Below, in pieces: positions 26,690-35,435 of a stretch of DNA of 64,000 nt; position 1 is the first letter of the stretch; every line of letters begins with the position of its first letter. The DNA lies in NCBI GenBank assembly GCA_002720095.2, contig PBGP02000009.1, positions 1 to 64,000 of the forward strand, written 5' to 3'. The notes under the pieces are model-generated. The model made no database searches. It was not told where the DNA came from and worked only from the letters and a program-made list of their open reading frames with translations. The stretch is from Methanobacteriota archaeon (GTDB taxonomy: Archaea > Thermoplasmatota > Poseidoniia > Poseidoniales > Poseidoniaceae). The translations under genes and the position numbers were made by a program.

Positions 26690-28846
26690 TTACGCTCGTC
26701 CAGTCTCCTTTAGCCAAGCCTGTAGTTTTTTTTGAAGGCTTTTTGAAGCATTATAGCATTCAGAAGATGCCCATCTACCGATTGCTTGTGCCCACGCTAA
26801 TGCTCTCTTTGATTCATTTAAAATTCCAGTCCAAGTCCAGAAAAGTGCAAGAGCTCTTCTTCCCGCTTGACGCTCACTCAACTCAGGATTATTTTCGATA
26901 ATTAATTTAAATTTTGATAATAATTCTAATTTATTTGTGGTTCCAAATTCTAACATCCAACATATTAGACCTATATTCCTAAGATTACTTTCTGTAGTAA
27001 TATCTACATTTTTACCATTGATGATTGCATTTTTCAATTCCATTTCTTTTAGTATATCAGAATCCTTTGAGGTTAATTTCGACATTTCTCTTCTGATTTC
27101 GTTGGCATCATTAAGTTCATTATTATAGAGATAAAATGTATGCTTAATTACAGCAATTGCAATTAAGCAACTTCTCTTTTCATCAATGGTTAGAGAATTT
27201 AAGTTTAATTCTTCTAATAATTTGATGGAATTAATTTTGGGTTTTTGATTTGGAATTCTATCGTCAATTTTTCTGCTAACTTCTCCAATTAAGAATTTAA
27301 TTCTGTCTAATTCACAACTGAAAGGCATATTGATTAAGGTTTTTTCAGATTTTTCTATGTTTCCATTTAATCTTAGGATTCTACAATCAAGTTTTGAAGA
27401 CATCAGAACTTTATCTTCAGATATTCCAAGATTTCTTGCTTGGCTGAATAGATTTCTTGCATTGGCTCCGTTACCCAGCTCGCATTCAGAAATTGATGCG
27501 AACCAAAAGAAGTCTCCGCTTGTGTTATTCTCGTTAATTTTCTCATGAAATAACGCGCTAGATTTTGAAGGGAATTCCATGCATATATCCACTGCATTAG
27601 TATTTATCCAATCTTGATTACATTTAATTCCAGACTTAACTTCGTGGAATAACCTTAGAAATCTCGAATCATCGGATTTAAATTTCGATAAATAGATTGT
27701 AAATTTATTGTGTAATTTCTCTTTATCATTAATTTTTAATTTTGATATTACAATATTTTTAATCAGATTCTGTAATAGAATTTTATCTTCATGATATGTA
27801 ATTAATGACAAATTGTCTAAATCAGCTAAATGATCTTTATGAGATAAAAACTCGACTCCTATTGGTTCTGGCTGAATTGCTAATTCATGAACAGTAGATA
27901 GAATATTTTCATCAAGAGTCTGTAAAACCTCTTTATCAAAGTAGTTTTCAATGTCTTTTTTGATTTTTTCAAATGGAATATCCTTTTTTGTCATGGTTAA
28001 ACCCAGAGGGTGACCGTCAAAATATTCAATCATGGATTTAATTTCAGGTCTACTAAACCCCTCTAACAATTCTTCAGAGGATTTGTTATCCAAACCACCG
28101 ATATCTAGATAACTCCTAAAATTTTTAGGATACGGAGGTCTGCTTATTATTACTATTTTTATTTTTGGAGATGCCAATTTTTCTAGTAACTCTAATACTT
28201 CATTTCTGAAACGGGGTGTTATTGTATCATAATTATCAATCACAAGAATTTGGTTATTATTTTCTAGTTTGATTACTGAGAATAAATCTTCAATATTTGA
28301 GGATAATTTTTTGATTCCTAACCATGTTTCAACCATGGTTTTAGGACTAGATAAGGAATTTGCAGAATACCATTTCGCACTCACCCCTTTTTCAGATTCA
28401 TTTTCGATCAATGTTCTTACAATTGCAGTTTTTCCAATACCCGCTATCCCTGAAATTAAAATTAAATTGTTTTTATTCAATTTCTCTATAATAATTTTCA
28501 GTTCCTTATCCCTTCCGATTAATTTAATTAGGTTCGGAGGATTACCAAATATTTCAGAGGAATTAGAAATTTTATTGATATTTTTACAATATTCTCTCCC
28601 TTTTTTAGTTATGAAGTGAACAGTTCGTTTTCTAGATCCACCATTGATAACATGAGCTTGTTTTGACAACAATAAATTACTTTTTTGTAAATCTTTAATC
28701 GGATTATGTAGCGCCGATCTAACTACTCCGATAGCATCAGCAATTCCTGGAATTGAACACTCTCTAGGGACATCCCAGGCATTTTGAAGGGAATCATCAA
28801 ACTGATGAAGCCATTCCAAAATTCGTTGATTAGTAGGTTTGGCCAT
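26690..28846 (-). CDS. STAND-type ATPase with N-terminal winged helix
   Basis: The 718-residue protein has a winged-helix DNA-binding domain (about 5-90, ending HFITKKGREYC), a linker, then a P-loop NTPase core with Walker A GIAGIGKT (133-140), Walker B ILVIDNYD (about 200) and a sensor-like IVIISRPPYP, and an all-helical C-terminal half of about 380 residues that may be a degenerate tetratricopeptide-like solenoid. This is the layout of signal-transduction ATPases with numerous domains (STAND), known in MalT-like regulators and in defence. There is no effector domain, so a transcription switch is the better guess. It is divergent from uvrC with a shared 57-base gap. Confidence 0.8.
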   Translation of the reverse strand: MAKPTNQRILEWLHQFDDSLQNAWDVPRECSIPGIADAIGVVRSALHNPIKDLQKSNLLLSKQAHVINGGSRKRTVHFITKKGREYCKNINKISNSSEIFGNPPNLIKLIGRDKELKIIIEKLNKNNLILISGIAGIGKTAIVRTLIENESEKGVSAKWYSANSLSSPKTMVETWLGIKKLSSNIEDLFSVIKLENNNQILVIDNYDTITPRFRNEVLELLEKLASPKIKIVIISRPPYPKNFRSYLDIGGLDNKSSEELLEGFSRPEIKSMIEYFDGHPLGLTMTKKDIPFEKIKKDIENYFDKEVLQTLDENILSTVHELAIQPEPIGVEFLSHKDHLADLDNLSLITYHEDKILLQNLIKNIVISKLKINDKEKLHNKFTIYLSKFKSDDSRFLRLFHEVKSGIKCNQDWINTNAVDICMEFPSKSSALFHEKINENNTSGDFFWFASISECELGNGANARNLFSQARNLGISEDKVLMSSKLDCRILRLNGNIEKSEKTLINMPFSCELDRIKFLIGEVSRKIDDRIPNQKPKINSIKLLEELNLNSLTIDEKRSCLIAIAVIKHTFYLYNNELNDANEIRREMSKLTSKDSDILKEMELKNAIINGKNVDITTESNLRNIGLICWMLEFGTTNKLELLSKFKLIIENNPELSERQAGRRALALFWTWTGILNESKRALAWAQAIGRWASSECYNASKSLQKKLQAWLKETGRA

Positions 28847-28881
28847 ACATGTCGTAAAGATATTTGATTCAAGAACTTTTG

Positions 28882-28889
28882 ATAAATTA
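28882..28889. promoter_or_regulatory. Shared TATA-like element between STAND ATPase and uvrC
   Basis: ATAAATTA lies about midway in the 57-base divergent gap. Read in either direction it is AT-only and TATA-like, at about 18-36 bases from the two genes' starts. Whether it serves one or both promoters cannot be told. Confidence 0.3.
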
Positions 28890-28903
28890 CTTCATGAACC
28901 CCA

Positions 28904-30655
28904 ATGACTACAGCTGTATTAATGGCAATCAATTTGGAAAACCTACTACTTCCAAGAGAACCAGGAATTTATTTATTCAAGAATAAAACTAAAAAAGTTC
29001 TTTATGTTGGTAAAGCTACAAATATTCACGATAGAGTAAGGTCATATTTTTCCTCTAACCCAGATCGATTAATGATACCAAAATTAATTGAAAAAGCAAA
29101 TACCGTTGACTATATTATTACTTCAAATCCTAATGAAGCATTGATTTTAGAAAGAGAGCTAATTAGGAAATTTAAACCCAGATTCAATTCTAGGCTTAAA
29201 GATGACAGTAGTTATCCATTATTAATTTTAACAGACGAGAAATATCCCAGAATAATGTATACGAGAAACCCTCCCAAAAATAGTCGTGTTTGGGGGCCAT
29301 TTCCAAACGCAGGCGCCGCCAAGAAAGTTTTAAAATTATTAAGAAAACAATTTGGAATTAGAGATAAAGATTGTGGAGGAGAAGATGGATGTTTGTCAAT
29401 GCAAATTGGGTTATGTAGGGGGCCGTGTCTCGATCCGAATGGCTATCCAGAAATAGTAAAAATTGTGACAAACATTCTTGATGGAAAAGCGGGAGATTTA
29501 ATTGAAGAATTAACCAGAGAAATGGATGTTTTTTCGCAAAAAATGGAATTTGAAAACGCAGCTAAACAAAGAGATATTATTCGGGCAATCCAAACAACAA
29601 TATCTCAAAGAATCATAACTAGCAGGTTTTACAGAGATTGTGACGCCCTTGGGTTCGCTAGCAGAGGTGACCTTGGTGTAGTTACTATTATTCATGCTAA
29701 AGATGGTTCTGTTCAAGGTCAACAAACCTGGCCTTTAATACATCGAGGAGATATTGAAGATTCAATTTCTCGTTTTATTTCAGAATTCTATGTCTTAAAT
29801 AGACCACCATCATTAATTTTACTTCCTTGTAACATTTCTATTTTCTTATCTAGTTGGTTAAATGAAATTAGAGGGTCTAAGGTGGAATTAAGAGTACCTA
29901 AAAGAGGGAAATTAAGTGAATTAAAATCATTGGCCGACAAAAATGCTGAATTTCAAGTAGAAAAAGAAAGAAAGAATTCATCAGGATCATTGGAAAAAAA
30001 ATCAGTAATTGAGTGTTCAGAATATCTAAAAATGGATTCATTAGATCATATAGTTTGTTTTGACATGGCACAACTGCAGGGAAATCATAGAGTTGGGGCT
30101 AGTATTTCTCTAAGATCAGGACGTCCGCTAAAATCAGAATATAGAAAGTACAAAGTCAAAGGAGATCAATTAGATGACATTCAAATGATGTTAGAGGTAA
30201 TTAATAGGTGGACAAAACACCAAAAAGATTGGCCAGACTTATTATTGATTGATGGAGGAGAGACACATCTTAATTTTGTAAATAATCTATTGTCTCAAAA
30301 AGGATTAAATGAAAAAATAATGATCGCAGCATTGGCCAAAAAAGAAGAGATATTATTTAGATTAGACAAGAAACCAATAATTTTAGATAAAAGAGGTAGA
30401 TTGTTAATTTTCGCTAGAGATGAAGCCCATAGATTTGTTAATCAGTATCATAGAAAAATTAGAAGTAAAAAAATATTAACAGATCCTTTAGAATCAATTG
30501 AGGGATTGGGTGCTAAAAAAATTCAGACATTGGTTAGATATTTTGGAGGTAGGCAGGGATTACTGCATGCCTCGATTGAAGATCTTTGTAAAGTCCCAGG
30601 AATTGGTAAATCTTTGGCAGGTAGAATTTATTATAGTAATTCTAAGAAAAACTAA
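28904..30655 (+). CDS. uvrC: Excinuclease ABC subunit C
   Basis: UvrC makes both incisions in nucleotide excision repair, in the UvrA-UvrB-damaged-DNA complex. The 583-residue protein has the N-terminal GIY-YIG nuclease (PGIYLF...LYVGKATN, about 19-42), a UVR motif (MEFENAAKQRDIIRAIQ) near 210, an RNase H-like endonuclease domain in the second half (CFDMAQLQGNHRVGASISL, LLIDGGETHL), and two helix-hairpin-helix motifs at the end (SIEGLGAKKIQ, KVPGIGKSLAG). The start could also be the ATG six codons later. The UvrABC system in this lineage is of bacterial origin. uvrA and uvrB are not in the window. Confidence 0.96.
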   Translation: MTTAVLMAINLENLLLPREPGIYLFKNKTKKVLYVGKATNIHDRVRSYFSSNPDRLMIPKLIEKANTVDYIITSNPNEALILERELIRKFKPRFNSRLKDDSSYPLLILTDEKYPRIMYTRNPPKNSRVWGPFPNAGAAKKVLKLLRKQFGIRDKDCGGEDGCLSMQIGLCRGPCLDPNGYPEIVKIVTNILDGKAGDLIEELTREMDVFSQKMEFENAAKQRDIIRAIQTTISQRIITSRFYRDCDALGFASRGDLGVVTIIHAKDGSVQGQQTWPLIHRGDIEDSISRFISEFYVLNRPPSLILLPCNISIFLSSWLNEIRGSKVELRVPKRGKLSELKSLADKNAEFQVEKERKNSSGSLEKKSVIECSEYLKMDSLDHIVCFDMAQLQGNHRVGASISLRSGRPLKSEYRKYKVKGDQLDDIQMMLEVINRWTKHQKDWPDLLLIDGGETHLNFVNNLLSQKGLNEKIMIAALAKKEEILFRLDKKPIILDKRGRLLIFARDEAHRFVNQYHRKIRSKKILTDPLESIEGLGAKKIQTLVRYFGGRQGLLHASIEDLCKVPGIGKSLAGRIYYSNSKKN

Positions 30656-33600
30656 TACATGAATTGAGCTAAATCATCATCCATATTACTTTGTTGTTGA
30701 TTTCCATATGCATCCATTCCACTAACGGCCATAGATCCTGCAGCAGTCATTCCATGGGAATTTCTGTTCAATGCTTTCCTAGCAGCAAATTCGAATTCAT
30801 TTTCTAAGCGTTTTGATTTTTTACTTACTCTATGCCTCCTCCAAACAAATAATAAAGCCATTGCCAATACAATTCCCGCAAGGTATACCCCTACTTGTTT
30901 AAGAATCCAATTCCATCCAATAACGATGGAAAAACTAAGAGTATCTACAGATCCTTTGGATGGGACAGAATATGAAATATGTTGCCTTCCATCAGTTTTT
31001 GAAGCGTTTCCTTTGTTAGTTGATGAACTAAAGTCACCAAGTTCTAACCCTGGAGGAAGTGTGATATCAATTACAACTTGTGGAATACTTCCTAGAGGAC
31101 CTAATTCCATATCAGGACCCTCAATATTAGTTGTGAATGCATTTCCATTATTATTTATCAGAATACCATCCCCGTTAGTGGTTACTCCTGGAGCCATCGT
31201 ATTAGCAAAAGTGCTACTAAATGCATGAGCTATCTGAAAAATTGGACTAGTAAATATGGCAGTAGGTTCACTTGTGATAACGGATATCCCACTCTCAGAA
31301 TAAGAAGCCTGTACGGTAGTGGAATCTAGAGTTAACATTAGTCTTAAAGGTGTATAATCATTAACATCTCCTGGTTGAGGAGCAAATAATTCCTTTACCT
31401 CAGCTTTAATATTAATCGCAGACAAATCTATTTTTACATTATCGTCTTCAATAGAGTTTGATCTAATCTCAGAGGAGAGTCCTTCACTTAAATCCTTAGC
31501 AAATTTATGAATCCCGTCATTGGTCAATTCGAATTGAATTGAGTTTCCAAATAAATCTATTTCTTCACTAAATATGGGTTCTTGAGTATCAAAAAATACT
31601 ACTTGTCTAAGTAAATCTGATGGAATTGCATCTATAGTAATACTATTGCCATTTTCATCTTGTGGAATAATACTTCCATCTACACCAATTCTGTATATGT
31701 CAATATATACATGCCCTCCTAACGTTAGTGTAATTGCTTTAGACCATTCATCGATGTCTAATTCTTCAAAATTTAAATAAATTCCAGCTTTCATACATGT
31801 TTTTTGTGTTGCTTTACAAATTTGTTCATCTGTATAGTAATCATTAATTGCATGATCCCATGTCCAAGGATTATTTCCCTGGAGATTTATCGCTGTATTA
31901 CCAGTTCCATCTAATCTTGATTCTAAACTAATTACTCCCGATCCATCTTCTGTATCAAGCCATGACGGCAGAACGATATTGAATGAAACTTCTGTAGGTG
32001 GCAGATTTTCTGGAATCATCTGCTGAATGTAATCTTCACCTAAATCAACTCCTAATTCTAGACCTGAATTTAGAACTGTTTCCAAATCATCATTACTTAA
32101 TTCACTTAAGTTTACAGGCAGTGCTTCTGTGTCCATTTGTTTTGTAATTAAATCCAATAATCTAAATTCAAATGTACTTTGAGTTTTACTTGTCATTAAT
32201 ACGGGAAATGTATCATCCATAGCATAATTTCCTTGTAAACAGTAGTGGTTATGAGGAGAAGTACCAACATTTGCACAAGTGCTTGAATCATGAATTAAAT
32301 TAATACCAGCTGTATTATCGGCATTTGTCCTCCATTCAAGAGGCCCTGTATCAATTGCAGTGCCAATTATACCTTCAAATGCATCAGTGATACCCTCAAT
32401 AGGGAATTGCGATGCTAGATTGGATAAATCCGCAATTTCATTGTGTTGGACTAATCTAATACCTTCACTAGTTATCCATGGTGTTTCTGCAAAGTCAGCA
32501 TCACCCATAAATTGGAAATCCCAATCATTCATTGTTTGATTACTGATGTAATGTACGTATAGATCAATTTGCATTTCAGCTTTACTTTCATCTAATAAGT
32601 TCAAAGTGACATCTATACTTAGTGATTTATCTTTTTCAATATCTATCTCTACAGGGTCGTCTGAAACGAGTTTATACCAGATATCTCTGGTTAATTCCGA
32701 GTCCCCATCGGAAGCACCAGTATTATTTATTTCCCAAACACCTTTATGATAAGTACTTGAATCTACATTCACATGTATTTCTCTTTCACCGTTGCACGCC
32801 AAATCATTTTCATCTACACATCCATACGAACCAACTTCTATGATATCTCCATAACTTGGTGGATGTATGGTAAATTGAGAATTATGTCCACCTTGAGAAA
32901 AAATTGAAAAAGGCATCTTAATAGAAGTCCCCATCTTAAGTAATCCTCTTAGTGTATTTTCTTGATTAGTATTTTCTCCACCAATGAAATTTAATTTGTC
33001 TTGATTTAGATCAATAGTTACATTAGACCTTATACATAATGGAGGATAGTAAGCATTCTCGAAACCAGCTCCCTCATTTACTGCATCTTGATTTGAATAT
33101 TGTGTACATGATAAGATGCCACCTGAATTACTAGTCCAATCATCGACAGTCACAACATAATTTGTTGTGGCTCCGTTGGAGTTGCCGAAGTTAGAGGCTA
33201 AAGTTTCAACATTTTGTCTGGCACTGTCTAGAACCATATCTGCTACTGTTTCATCTCCAGCTAACGGTCCATTTGCGTCAATATCAAAATAGTTCCTTAC
33301 ATAATCAACTGGAATCCCCATAGTTTCTCCAACGTCCCCATCACCTTGACCGTCTATATCAAATTCAATACCATCAAAAGTTGAACGAGTAAATTCATGG
33401 ATTCTCCATTCCATAATCAATTCAATTGTTTGGGAATTTTGAAATTTAATGTTATAATTTCCTATTACCCAGTCTTGATGATTCGGGGTTTCATCATCTC
33501 TAGGATCCCAATCATCACAATTAGCATTGTCAGAATTAATTGGAATTGTACCAAACGAAGGGTCTTCAACAGTAATTAGACATGAATTATTCGAGATAGA

Positions 33601-33693
33601 ATTATCGGAAGAATCCCCAGCATTTACTGCAGGAAGAATAAATCCAGAAATCATAATTAACAAAACACACATTGCTATTCGACGTGTTCCCAT
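30652..33693 (-). CDS. Large secreted hypothetical protein with C-terminal anchor
   Basis: The protein of about 1013 residues has a signal peptide (MGTRRIAMCVLLIMISGF to about residue 25), a long beta-rich extracellular region with few cysteines, a membrane helix near the end (GVYLAGIVLAMALLFVW), then an Arg/Lys-rich stop-transfer and a Gln/Asn/Met-rich tail. No known domain could be named. The ATG at 33693 is favoured because GGGGTG lies 5 bases upstream and the signal peptide starts there. An earlier start would add eight residues with a cysteine. The stop overlaps the uvrC tail by 4 bases (convergent). Repeated F-N/L-P-I patterns suggest stacked beta-sandwich domains. Confidence 0.7.
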   Translation of the reverse strand: MGTRRIAMCVLLIMISGFILPAVNAGDSSDNSISNNSCLITVEDPSFGTIPINSDNANCDDWDPRDDETPNHQDWVIGNYNIKFQNSQTIELIMEWRIHEFTRSTFDGIEFDIDGQGDGDVGETMGIPVDYVRNYFDIDANGPLAGDETVADMVLDSARQNVETLASNFGNSNGATTNYVVTVDDWTSNSGGILSCTQYSNQDAVNEGAGFENAYYPPLCIRSNVTIDLNQDKLNFIGGENTNQENTLRGLLKMGTSIKMPFSIFSQGGHNSQFTIHPPSYGDIIEVGSYGCVDENDLACNGEREIHVNVDSSTYHKGVWEINNTGASDGDSELTRDIWYKLVSDDPVEIDIEKDKSLSIDVTLNLLDESKAEMQIDLYVHYISNQTMNDWDFQFMGDADFAETPWITSEGIRLVQHNEIADLSNLASQFPIEGITDAFEGIIGTAIDTGPLEWRTNADNTAGINLIHDSSTCANVGTSPHNHYCLQGNYAMDDTFPVLMTSKTQSTFEFRLLDLITKQMDTEALPVNLSELSNDDLETVLNSGLELGVDLGEDYIQQMIPENLPPTEVSFNIVLPSWLDTEDGSGVISLESRLDGTGNTAINLQGNNPWTWDHAINDYYTDEQICKATQKTCMKAGIYLNFEELDIDEWSKAITLTLGGHVYIDIYRIGVDGSIIPQDENGNSITIDAIPSDLLRQVVFFDTQEPIFSEEIDLFGNSIQFELTNDGIHKFAKDLSEGLSSEIRSNSIEDDNVKIDLSAINIKAEVKELFAPQPGDVNDYTPLRLMLTLDSTTVQASYSESGISVITSEPTAIFTSPIFQIAHAFSSTFANTMAPGVTTNGDGILINNNGNAFTTNIEGPDMELGPLGSIPQVVIDITLPPGLELGDFSSSTNKGNASKTDGRQHISYSVPSKGSVDTLSFSIVIGWNWILKQVGVYLAGIVLAMALLFVWRRHRVSKKSKRLENEFEFAARKALNRNSHGMTAAGSMAVSGMDAYGNQQQSNMDDDLAQFMY

Positions 33694-33772
33694 GTAGCAC
33701 CCCTTATCTCCGCTCATTTAACAGCGTTTGCCGTATTGGCCCATAATATCCCGTTGTAATATAGGTGAAAAA

Positions 33773-34702
33773 ATGGCAAAGGAAAATAATCTTAACCCGT
33801 ATTCAAAAATGAAAATACTCATTGAAAAAGAACTAAATGATATTGGTTTAGATTGTGATACTCGTTCTAAATTATTAAAAGAGATTCCATCACGATGGGA
33901 GAAACTTGGCGATATGGTTTTAGTTCCTGAACTATCATTTTATTCAATAATTTGGGATGAAATTAATCTGAAATTTGAGAACAGAATTTGGAAAATAATA
34001 TGTGGGGTTCTGAACGTATCAAAAGTAGGAAAGCAAATGAAAATTAGTAAAGGGCGACTGAGAAAAAGTCAAGTTAGATTATTATTTGGGGAAGATGGAA
34101 TAGTATTACATAAGGAAAATGGCGTATTTTTTGAATTTGACACCACAAAAGTAATGTTTTCTTCTGGAAACGTTTCAGAAAGAATTAGAGTCTCAAAATT
34201 CAATTGTAATGGTGAAATAATTCTAGATTTATACTCTGGAATAGGCTATTATTCTATACCGATACTTGTTTATTCAAATCCGAAGTCGTTACATGCTTGC
34301 GAAATAAATCCTGATTCAATAATTGAATTTAAAAAGAATTTAAAGCATAACAATGTACATGAAAAATGTACTTTACATGAAGGAGATAATAACCTAACAG
34401 TACCCAAAGCAAATATTTTTGGAAAAGTTAACAGAGTCATATTAGGTCTGTTACCATCTTCTGAAAAAGGGTGGCATTTGGCTATTAAGTCCTTGACTCC
34501 TAATGGTGGTATGTTGCATTTACATGGAAATGCAGAGGCCAAGAAAGAAGATCTATGGGCAGAAGAAGTAATTTTTAAATTAGAGAAAATTTCCAGAGAT
34601 TTGAGTTGTAATTATCAATTCAAGCTAATTCATATCGAGAAGGTCAAGTCATATGCACCTAGAGTAAACCATATTGTCTTAGATATTTTAGTTATTAATT
34701 GA
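33773..34702 (+). CDS. taw2: tRNA-Phe wyosine aminocarboxypropyltransferase (Taw2/TYW2-like)
   Basis: Taw2 transfers the aminocarboxypropyl group of S-adenosylmethionine to C7 of 4-demethylwyosine at position 37 of tRNA-Phe. The 309-residue protein has the Rossmann core ILDLYSGIGYYSIPI, HACEINPDS, an EGDN turn, and LGLLPSSEKGW, which matches the TYW2 L-G-L-I-P-S-S form rather than the N-L-P loop of the Trm5 methyltransferase. The N-terminal domain is D2-like. The ATG at 33773 follows AGGTGA at 5 bases and replaces a TTG further up. Taw1, the enzyme acting just before it, is encoded at 43320-44321. Overlaps the next gene's tail by 15 bases. Confidence 0.85.
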   Translation: MAKENNLNPYSKMKILIEKELNDIGLDCDTRSKLLKEIPSRWEKLGDMVLVPELSFYSIIWDEINLKFENRIWKIICGVLNVSKVGKQMKISKGRLRKSQVRLLFGEDGIVLHKENGVFFEFDTTKVMFSSGNVSERIRVSKFNCNGEIILDLYSGIGYYSIPILVYSNPKSLHACEINPDSIIEFKKNLKHNNVHEKCTLHEGDNNLTVPKANIFGKVNRVILGLLPSSEKGWHLAIKSLTPNGGMLHLHGNAEAKKEDLWAEEVIFKLEKISRDLSCNYQFKLIHIEKVKSYAPRVNHIVLDILVIN

Positions 34703-35362
34703 TTCTGAATAATTATTTTCTAGTATTAGTGCAGCTTCGTAAGAATGTTTAATTTCACTAACATTTGATCTTTTACCTAATGAGTAATCGATAACTACAC
34801 CATGAATATCAATAAAGAATGCCATCGGAATTCCAGTAACGCCTAGCTCAGTAGCAAGATTCGGTGCTTGAATAAACGGTCGATTTATTTCTCTTCCGAT
34901 ACGCTCAGATGTATTTTGTTTCCATTCAGTCATATTGCTATATTTTGGATTTGAATCCTTGTTAAAAATTAGCATTCTATTTTCTGGAATGGCTTCGTCG
35001 TATGCATTTAATGTAGTTTCACAATGCGTGCACCATGGCGTTGAAAAATATGCAATCCATACTTCTTCGACAGAGTATTCATTAATTTTCAGACTACAGA
35101 CTTCTGTTTTTGCGATTGTTTCGTTCATCGAACAAACGAATTTATTTTGGAATCCCGAATCGTCGTAAAAATCAAAAAGTGGGATAATCTGACATTCGTA
35201 TAAACTTAGATTTGAGATGTTTACAATTCCTCTAGAACCACAATTTTTTGTTTCTAAAAATTGATGGGTAATTACACTGTCTAAGTTATCACTTTCTAAA
35301 CATCCTGAGAGAGAAAAAGTTGTAAAAATCAACATTAGAAAAACCGCTTTGTTTTTACACAT
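34688..35362 (-). CDS. Thioredoxin-like (TlpA-type) lipoprotein
   Basis: The 224-residue protein has a lipoprotein signal with lipobox L-S-G-C (Cys21), so it is probably attached to the outer face of the membrane. The thioredoxin fold carries the active site STPWCTHCETTL near residue 112, and the cis-proline side is G-V-T-G-I-P-M-A-F-F near 176. It should act as an extracytoplasmic thiol-disulfide reductase or isomerase, for example on the cysteine-rich surface proteins of this window (inference). Three further cysteines (near 42, 56 and 78) precede the active site and may form a disulfide. GAGG lies about 9 bases before the ATG. Confidence 0.85.
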   Translation of the reverse strand: MCKNKAVFLMLIFTTFSLSGCLESDNLDSVITHQFLETKNCGSRGIVNISNLSLYECQIIPLFDFYDDSGFQNKFVCSMNETIAKTEVCSLKINEYSVEEVWIAYFSTPWCTHCETTLNAYDEAIPENRMLIFNKDSNPKYSNMTEWKQNTSERIGREINRPFIQAPNLATELGVTGIPMAFFIDIHGVVIDYSLGKRSNVSEIKHSYEAALILENNYSESINN

Positions 35363-35435
35363 TTAGGTATGCCTCAATGTATTCAATTGTAAACTTAGCC
35401 GTAAATTGAATGAAAGATGTAGTGGTCCGGGGTTC

